From positions 1 to 11,332 of the forward strand of contig JAAXGS010000047.1 of the NCBI GenBank assembly GCA_012271225.1: DNA of 11,332 bases. The letters are read 5' to 3'. Every line of letters starts with the position of its first letter. Position 1 is the stretch's first letter. Below the pieces are notes generated by a model that was not told the origin of the DNA, made no database searches, and saw only the letters and a list, made by a program, of their open reading frames with translations. Position numbers and translations under genes: made by a program. Below, one piece after another: positions 6,647-11,332 of the stretch. Origin of the DNA: Dehalococcoidia bacterium (GTDB lineage Bacteria > Chloroflexota > Dehalococcoidia > UBA6926).

Positions 6647-8383
6647 CTATGCAATCGCCGCCTCAACCGCCGGCTGAGGCGCGTCGGCTGTCAGCCCGGC
6701 GCAGACGCCGGCGCGGCATCGCTTGTCGTCGATGTGCTCCGCAAACTCACTCTCAAAGTAGCGCACCGCGTTGTTCAGCACGCCGGGCGCCAGTTGCCCA
6801 AGCCCGCACAGCGAGCCTGCAACCATGGACTGTCCGATGCTCTGCAGTTTGTTGAGATCGCCCGTCTGGCCAAAGCCCTCAACGATCGTCGCGAGGAGGC
6901 GGGAAATGTGCGTTGCGCCCTTGCGGCACGGGAAGCACTTGCCGCACGATTCCGCATCGATGAACTCCGAGATATTTTTCACGAGGTCAACGATACAGGT
7001 GTCCTCATCCAGCGCCAGGATGCCGCCGGAGCCGAGCGGGCTCCCCTTGGCGGTCATTGCCTGAAACTCCGCCGGCATATCCATCTCATCCGCGGACATG
7101 ATGCCGCCAAGCGGCCCGCCGCACTGCAGGGCCTTTGCTTGTTTCCCGCCGCGAATACCGCCCGCAACGTTCTCAATCACCCCTGCGAGGTTAATTCCCA
7201 CGGGTATTTCCGCAATACCGGGCTTGTTGATGTGGCCGGACAGGGAGAGCATTGCCGTGCCGGACGCGCTCTCCGCGCCAATTTTCGCAAACTCCTCGCC
7301 GCCCATCGCCAGCACGGTGGGCACATAGGAGATGGTCTTGACGTTGTTGATCGTCGTTGGCCGTCCAAAGATGCCGTAGGCGGCGGGAAACGGCGGGCGG
7401 GGGCGCGGCGCGCCCCGCTTGCCCTCAACGGACTCCATCAGCGCCGTTTCCTCACCGCAGATGTAGGCATGGCCCGTTGCCTCGATCTCAATCTCATGGG
7501 AGAACTCCGTGCCCATGATGTTCCGCCCAACAAGTCCGCGCTCCTCCAACTCATGCAGGGCGCGGCGGAGACGCAGCAGCGGCAGGCGGTACTCCGCCCG
7601 AATGTGGATATACGTTTTTGTGCAGCCCATCGCGTATGCGGCAATCAGAACGCCCTCAAGCAGTCGATGCGGATCGTTCTCAACGATTGCGGCGTCCGTG
7701 AACGCGCCCGGGTCGCCCTCCTCGCCGTTGATCGCCAGATACCGATCACCCCCGGACGGAGGCCCCATGAAACCCCATTTGACGCCCGCCGGAAACAGCG
7801 CGCCGCCGCGTCCGCGCAGGCCGGACGTCCGCACCTGGTCAATGACCTCCTGCGGCGACATCCCATGCAGCGCCCTGTCCAGCGATGCCAGCCCGCCCCG
7901 CGCGGCGTAGTGCAGCACATTGCCGGGCTCAATATGTCCAAAGTCGGCCATCACCAGCCGCAGCTGGTCTCGCATCCAGGATTGATCCTTCAGGAGCGGT
8001 ATTTCTGTATCCGGGATTGGCGCATCGCCCTGCACGCCCAGCGCCAGGTCCGGACGCAGATTCCCGTCAATCAGAACGTCCCGCGCCAGTTGCGGCGCCG
8101 CGTCCGCGCTGACATTGCCATACGTCACGCGCGGCATGCCCGGCCGCGCGATGTGCACGACGGGATCCGCCCAGGAAAATCCGATGTCGCCAACCTCGAG
8201 TATGTTGGCTTCAATTCCCAACTCGGCGACTGTGGCCCTGATCGCGTCGAGCGTCCGGCCTGCGCCGACGGTGAGGGCGGCGGCGGAGATTCCAACGCTG
8301 ATCCGCGCGGCGGAGGGATCGTCCCACTCCGTCCAGGCCCGCTCCGCTTCCTGCCTCAGTGATGCGTAGATGTCTGACGGCAT
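6647..8383 (-). CDS. NuoF-like NADH-binding flavoprotein subunit, cysteine-less N-terminal domain
   Basis: NADH:acceptor flavoprotein of the NuoF/HoxF/HydB/FdsB family, 578 aa from ATG 8383. Residues 26-118 form a thioredoxin-like domain of the kind fused to NuoF in hydrogenases and formate dehydrogenases, but it contains no cysteine, so it cannot hold the usual [2Fe-2S] cluster. Then come the FMN/NADH site GLRGRGGALFPAG (188-200), EEGDPGAFTD (221-230), ICGEETALMESVEGKRG (308-324) and the N3-type [4Fe-4S] ligands C480, C483, C486 and C526. The protein stops 17 residues after CRAGVC, so the 2x[4Fe-4S] ferredoxin domain of HydB-type proteins is absent. The start lies 2 nt after the nuoE-like stop; a GGGAGG stretch sits rather far upstream (15 nt). 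A longer reading frame back to 8455 would overlap nuoE by 70 nt and is less likely. It should form a diaphorase with NuoE; the catalytic partner is not in the window. Confidence 0.9.
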   Translation of the reverse strand: MPSDIYASLRQEAERAWTEWDDPSAARISVGISAAALTVGAGRTLDAIRATVAELGIEANILEVGDIGFSWADPVVHIARPGMPRVTYGNVSADAAPQLARDVLIDGNLRPDLALGVQGDAPIPDTEIPLLKDQSWMRDQLRLVMADFGHIEPGNVLHYAARGGLASLDRALHGMSPQEVIDQVRTSGLRGRGGALFPAGVKWGFMGPPSGGDRYLAINGEEGDPGAFTDAAIVENDPHRLLEGVLIAAYAMGCTKTYIHIRAEYRLPLLRLRRALHELEERGLVGRNIMGTEFSHEIEIEATGHAYICGEETALMESVEGKRGAPRPRPPFPAAYGIFGRPTTINNVKTISYVPTVLAMGGEEFAKIGAESASGTAMLSLSGHINKPGIAEIPVGINLAGVIENVAGGIRGGKQAKALQCGGPLGGIMSADEMDMPAEFQAMTAKGSPLGSGGILALDEDTCIVDLVKNISEFIDAESCGKCFPCRKGATHISRLLATIVEGFGQTGDLNKLQSIGQSMVAGSLCGLGQLAPGVLNNAVRYFESEFAEHIDDKRCRAGVCAGLTADAPQPAVEAAIA

Positions 8384-8385
8384 GG

Positions 8386-8892
8386 CTATGCTGTATCGCC
8401 TCCCAGATTGCGCGCGAGCTCCGCGGCCCGGCGCGGCGTGAGCTGTCCGCGCCACTCCTGATCATAGGCGACGACGGGCGCCTGGTTGCACAGCCGCGGG
8501 CACGAAATGGCGCGAACGGCAACGTCCGTCTTTCCGCCTGCTGTCACCGCGTCACGAACCGCGCGCTCAATGGCGCGGGCGCCGGTGACGTGGCAGGGAG
8601 CGTCAATGCACACGTCAATGAAATGGTCGTGCCCCTGCCCGACGGAGAAATCGGAGTAGAAGGACAGAACGCCCCACACCTCCGGCTGTGAGTAGCCGAG
8701 GATTTCGGCTGCGTCATCGACCGTCGTCTCCGGGATGTAGTTCAGTTGGTATTGCACATCCAGCAGGGCCATGAGCAGCGCGCCCTTGTGGCCGGCATAG
8801 CCGGAGAGGATGTCCCGCGCCTGCGCGCGGTGCGCGCCGGCGGCAGTGTCGTCGCCTGCGGCGGCGCCGGACGTTGCGGCGGTATCAGTCAC
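8386..8892 (-). CDS. NuoE-like [2Fe-2S] (24 kDa / HoxE-HydC type) subunit
   Basis: Thioredoxin-like [2Fe-2S] subunit that accepts electrons from the NuoF-like flavoprotein encoded 2 nt downstream. The 168-aa product has a helical N-terminal part with EVWGVLSFYSDFS (71-83), a family signature, and all four cluster ligands: C95 and C100 (CIDAPC) and C131 and C135 (CPRLC). The second motif reads CPRLC where CLGxC is usual. The start chosen is GTG at 8892, which has GGAG seven bases upstream. An ATG at 8943 in the same frame would add 17 poorly conserved residues but has no ribosome binding site. The first about 25 residues are Ala/Thr/Asp-rich and probably disordered. With NuoF it forms the NADH-oxidising module of a complex I-like, hydrogenase-like or formate dehydrogenase-like enzyme. 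Confidence 0.9.
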   Translation of the reverse strand: MTDTAATSGAAAGDDTAAGAHRAQARDILSGYAGHKGALLMALLDVQYQLNYIPETTVDDAAEILGYSQPEVWGVLSFYSDFSVGQGHDHFIDVCIDAPCHVTGARAIERAVRDAVTAGGKTDVAVRAISCPRLCNQAPVVAYDQEWRGQLTPRRAAELARNLGGDTA

Positions 8893-8899
8893 CGAACTG

Positions 8900-8903
8900 C
8901 TCC
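8900..8903 (-). promoter_or_regulatory. ribosome binding site supporting the GTG start of nuoE-like
   Basis: Minus-strand GGAG lies seven bases before the GTG at 8892. The competing upstream ATG at 8943 is preceded by GCGGTCACA, without a Shine-Dalgarno match, so this site decides the start. Confidence 0.5.
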
Positions 8904-8960
8904 GAGCATGTGGGCGCGAATCACCGCATTGCTCCGGGTGCATTGTGACCGCAAACGACG

Positions 8961-8989
8961 ATAACAGTCTTCATGGGTCTCTCGTTCAA
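8961..8989 (-). promoter_or_regulatory. candidate sigma70 promoter of the nuoEF-like operon
   Basis: On the minus strand TTGAAC (8989-8984, 4 of 6 to TTGACA) is followed by exactly 17 bases and TGTTAT (8966-8961, 4 of 6 to TATAAT). A start near 8953 would give an untranslated leader of about 60 nt before the GTG at 8892. The -35 box lies inside the first unit of a 13-bp tandem repeat. The only other sequence between this site and the plus-strand promoter is about 77 bp, so the 243-bp gap 8893-9135 holds two divergent control regions. Confidence 0.45.
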
Positions 8990-9009
8990 CTCCCCCATTC
9001 AACTCTCTC
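8984..9009. repeat. two 13-bp tandem units at the nuoE promoter
   Basis: GTTCAACTCCCCC (8984-8996) is followed directly by ATTCAACTCTCTC (8997-9009), 10 of 13 identical, then by ATTC as the beginning of a third unit. On the minus strand each unit carries TTGAA, the core of the proposed -35 box, so the repeat either duplicates the box or is a binding site for a regulator. Confidence 0.45.
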
Positions 9010-9066
9010 ATTCGCAGCCGTCTCACGAACAGGATAGCAGAGGGGGGGTGATAGCGGGCACGGTTG

Positions 9067-9095
9067 TTGACCGCCCGTGCGGGGACGGATACGAT
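9067..9095 (+). promoter_or_regulatory. candidate sigma70 promoter of the coiled-coil protein gene
   Basis: TTGACC (9067-9072, 5 of 6 to consensus) is followed by exactly 17 bases and TACGAT (9090-9095, 4 of 6). A start near 9102 leaves a leader of about 34 nt containing the ribosome binding site at 9123-9128. This is the clearest promoter in the window and shows that the gene is transcribed alone, away from the minus-strand operon. Confidence 0.6.
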
Positions 9096-9122
9096 TCTGC
9101 GACAGTCCTGCTCGTAAGAGTT

Positions 9123-9128
9123 GGAGGG
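9123..9128 (+). promoter_or_regulatory. ribosome binding site deciding the GTG start of the coiled-coil gene
   Basis: GGAGGG ends seven bases before GTG at 9136. The longer frame from TTG at 9121 would place this same site inside the coding sequence with no site upstream, so the GTG start is preferred. Confidence 0.75.
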
Positions 9129-9135
9129 ACCTATC

Positions 9136-11205
9136 GTGCCATCGCGCTATCAGACCATCTTCACCGTCATCGCCGACGACACCGCCGGCCATGAGCTCTT
9201 GGAAAACGTCCGCGATTTTCTGCGCAACAGCATCGCCGAACAATTCGGCAACCCCTCCGTCGCCACCGACGACGAAGGCCTGTGGGAGAAGGACGACGGC
9301 CAACTTCGTGTCGACTCCGACCGACGCGATGAATTCGCTTTCTACAGCCTCAACTGGAAGCGCTCAGATGAATGGGAACTCCGATGGCGCCTTGCCACGA
9401 AGGGCGACAACGTCGAAATCGAAGTGCAGGTGTCAGGGCCGGACAACGACCCGCCCACTGCCGGCCCGCCAAGTTTGCTGAAGAGCTTGATTGACCGGTA
9501 CACGTGCCGGATACACGGCGAAGATCTTCAGTCCGAGCCGATCGAGATAACTGATGAGAACGTCGCATGGTACGCGGATTCCTTGGCATTTGCCCCTGAA
9601 CGGCGAATCCCTGTTGTCGCTGTGTCTGAGGGTATAACCGGAGAAGCCGGCCAGAGCACAAAGCGCGCCATCAACGCTCTGCGTGGCATCGCAACGGTCG
9701 TCTCGTACTCAAAGGAGAACGCCGCGTCTGTCAACTCACGTCTTGGGCGGCTTGGATGCTCTGGAGGCGAGGTGCGTGTCTACCGACCGGACGCGGCGCG
9801 CGCAGACGCTCCCGAACTCCATCGGCGCTGGCGGCCCGCGAACGTCGATTGGACTGAAATACGCGACGAATGCATGCACCTGCTCCCCCTCTCGGATGGC
9901 CCGCGCCTCTATCACGAGGTCCGCGACGAGATCTTCCGCCGCTGGGACGCCGAACTCGCGGAAGTGGAGAAGGATGTCGCCGAAGATGACGAGGTACATA
10001 AGGAGCGTCTTGCTACCCTGGTGAAGGAGTTGGCGGACACCAAAGGCGCGGTGGCCTCGCTTGAGACGGATCGTGACCATTGGAAAGCTCAGTCTGCCAA
10101 GAACGCCAGGGAACTCGCCGCTGCCACTGACAAATTGGCGGCGGTATCTGCGAGAGAGGAGAGCCTGCGTGGCGAGATTGACTCGAGAGATTCAACAATT
10201 GCGGAACTTCTAACCGACCTCAATAAGAAAAACCTTTCAGACGATACAATCCGGCAATTGCAGAATAATCTGTCTGCCGCCCAGGACGAGTCAAAAAAGA
10301 ACGCAATACGCGCCGATGCATCGCAAAAGGAGTTGGAAGACAAGCAGAAGGAAGCAGACAACCTGCGCGGAGAAAATGAAAGCCTTATACAACAACTCCT
10401 GAGCAAGGAATCGTCCATTGCGGCTCTCACAAAGGAGCGGGATGACGCCACCCGAGATGCCGCGGATCTGCGGGAGGAGCTACGGGATGCCGAATCGCGC
10501 TCAGGCATGAAGAAGCACAGCCGCCGCCAGGCTAAGCACGTATACAAAGAAGAAGTGGAGCGGCTTCAAGAGAAAATCGATAGTCGGGATTTTACTATTT
10601 CTCAGAAGGATCGCCGCATTGAAGACCTAGAGCGCATGATAAACGAGACGAATTCAGTTCAGCCTAGCGGAGGCATTAATGGAACACTTGAAGAACCACC
10701 TCCGTCGGAAGACGAGGAACTCGTCGCTGAGGACTCAGGAGGCGCGGCCCCAGAAACGCCTTCACAGCCCGCATCCGTCAACGCTGTTCTATTGGAAGCC
10801 CAGCGACTGCCCAATCTGCGATTGTTAGACTCCGCCTTTGAGTCGTCATTGCGATCACCCTTCGAGCGGCTTGGCGCGCTGCGGGAAGCACTTGAGGCGA
10901 TCTCTGAGTGTGGCGAACTGCGTTCTAGGAGTGGCAGTGTTGGCAAGAACTTGGAGGCGTGGTTCCGGCAGAAGGGCGTCACTTACAAACCGCACGAGAG
11001 CGAGCAGACGAATATCCGTCATCCCCGCCTCTTTTATGACAACCACTGCGAGAGGGAACTGAACATGGAGGAGCACATCGCATTCGGGGGCGGTGGGACT
11101 CGTGACGAGCGACACGTTCTCCGCATTCACATGGCATGGTGTGAGAAAGAGAAAGTCTGGGTCATCGGCCACGTCGGGCGGCACCTGGACATAGCAACGT
11201 CTTAG
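9136..11205 (+). CDS. uncharacterised 689-aa multidomain coiled-coil protein, possibly defence-associated
   Basis: Not a named family that I recognise. Visible parts: residues 1-110, soluble and beta-rich with tryptophan-rich strands (SLNWKRSDEWELRWRL); 130-220, an alpha/beta module with RIPVVAVSE (157-165), ALRGIATVVSYS (181-192) and GCSGGEVRVYRPD (207-219); about 265-505, continuous charged coiled coil containing two similar segments, IDSRDSTI (348-355) and IDSRDFTI (481-488); 508-546, an acidic, proline-rich linker; 548-689, a compact domain ending in HVLRIHMAWCEKEKVWVIGHV and GRHLD, with conserved-looking H647, R663, H679, R682 and H683. From memory, the 130-220 module and the C-terminal domain recur in long hypothetical proteins of actinobacterial and other accessory regions; that is recollection, not a search result. 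No signal peptide or membrane helix is seen. GC falls to about 43 % at 10201-10260, far below the neighbouring operon. It has its own promoter and ends 38 bp from a tRNA 3' end. It is surely a gene; its function is unknown. Confidence 0.85.
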   Translation: MPSRYQTIFTVIADDTAGHELLENVRDFLRNSIAEQFGNPSVATDDEGLWEKDDGQLRVDSDRRDEFAFYSLNWKRSDEWELRWRLATKGDNVEIEVQVSGPDNDPPTAGPPSLLKSLIDRYTCRIHGEDLQSEPIEITDENVAWYADSLAFAPERRIPVVAVSEGITGEAGQSTKRAINALRGIATVVSYSKENAASVNSRLGRLGCSGGEVRVYRPDAARADAPELHRRWRPANVDWTEIRDECMHLLPLSDGPRLYHEVRDEIFRRWDAELAEVEKDVAEDDEVHKERLATLVKELADTKGAVASLETDRDHWKAQSAKNARELAAATDKLAAVSAREESLRGEIDSRDSTIAELLTDLNKKNLSDDTIRQLQNNLSAAQDESKKNAIRADASQKELEDKQKEADNLRGENESLIQQLLSKESSIAALTKERDDATRDAADLREELRDAESRSGMKKHSRRQAKHVYKEEVERLQEKIDSRDFTISQKDRRIEDLERMINETNSVQPSGGINGTLEEPPPSEDEELVAEDSGGAAPETPSQPASVNAVLLEAQRLPNLRLLDSAFESSLRSPFERLGALREALEAISECGELRSRSGSVGKNLEAWFRQKGVTYKPHESEQTNIRHPRLFYDNHCERELNMEEHIAFGGGGTRDERHVLRIHMAWCEKEKVWVIGHVGRHLDIATS

Positions 11206-11243
11206 GGCATATCAGGCCAATCAAACCTAGGCGCGAAATTTAA

Positions 11244-11318
<75 letters not shown>

Positions 11319-11332
11319 TCGCCACGGGCTAC

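Noticed and set aside
6632..8362. Plus-strand open frame of 576 codons opposite the nuoF-like gene
   Set aside because: Same reason: nuoF-like shows complete cofactor motifs on the minus strand, while this frame shows none.
8384..8455. Longer N-terminus for the nuoF-like gene starting at 8455
   Set aside because: It would overlap the conserved end of nuoE by 70 nt and adds an Arg/Ala-rich stretch not typical of the family; ATG at 8383 directly follows the nuoE stop.
8921..8974. Short minus-strand frame MKTVIVVCGHNAPGAMR upstream of nuoE
   Set aside because: Its start lies upstream of the predicted transcription start near 8953 and it resembles no known leader peptide; too short to support.
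9056..9080. Inverted match GCACGG ... CCGTGC over the coiled-coil gene promoter
   Set aside because: Six base pairs with an 11-base loop is weak in GC-rich DNA and cannot be separated from chance.

Overview
The window is a high-GC bacterial segment (locally above 80 % GC, for example 2521-2580) carrying nine closely packed protein genes on the minus strand, one long plus-strand gene of different base composition, and an initiator tRNA gene at the right edge. GTG and TTG starts and short gene overlaps are common. The gene set and the NuoE/NuoF-type flavoprotein pair would suit a soil or marine Chloroflexota-like (Dehalococcoidia-type) or actinobacterial genome. No marker gene settles this, so the taxonomy is a tentative inference.

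Minus-strand layout, read in the direction of transcription (right to left): nuoE-like and nuoF-like subunits (8892-6647) behind a candidate sigma70 promoter; a nucleoside hydrolase overlapping a PfkB sugar kinase by 4 nt (6582-4634), a natural pair for splitting nucleosides and phosphorylating the released ribose; an AIM24-family protein (4548-3862) behind a hairpin and a strong ribosome binding site; an isochorismatase-superfamily amidohydrolase overlapping an isocitrate lyase/PEP mutase-superfamily enzyme by 17 nt (3815-2162), which looks like a two-step catabolic cassette with unknown substrate; and an ABC-2 type exporter made of an ATPase and a six-helix permease that overlap by 1 nt (2062-3), possibly read from a leaderless transcript.

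The right end differs. A single 689-aa gene (9136-11205) runs the opposite way behind its own promoter and ribosome binding site. It encodes a beta-rich N-terminal part, a module that looks like a recurring family, about 230 residues of coiled coil, an acidic/proline linker and a compact C-terminal domain. Its central part drops to about 43 % GC. It ends 38 bp from the 3' end of a tRNA-fMet gene, a position typical of integrated islands. This gene is the best candidate for an undescribed system in the window; its function cannot be read from sequence alone. The second point of interest is the NuoE/NuoF pair: it lacks any NuoG, hydrogenase or dehydrogenase partner here, and NuoF has lost the cysteines of its N-terminal [2Fe-2S] domain and lacks the C-terminal ferredoxin domain.
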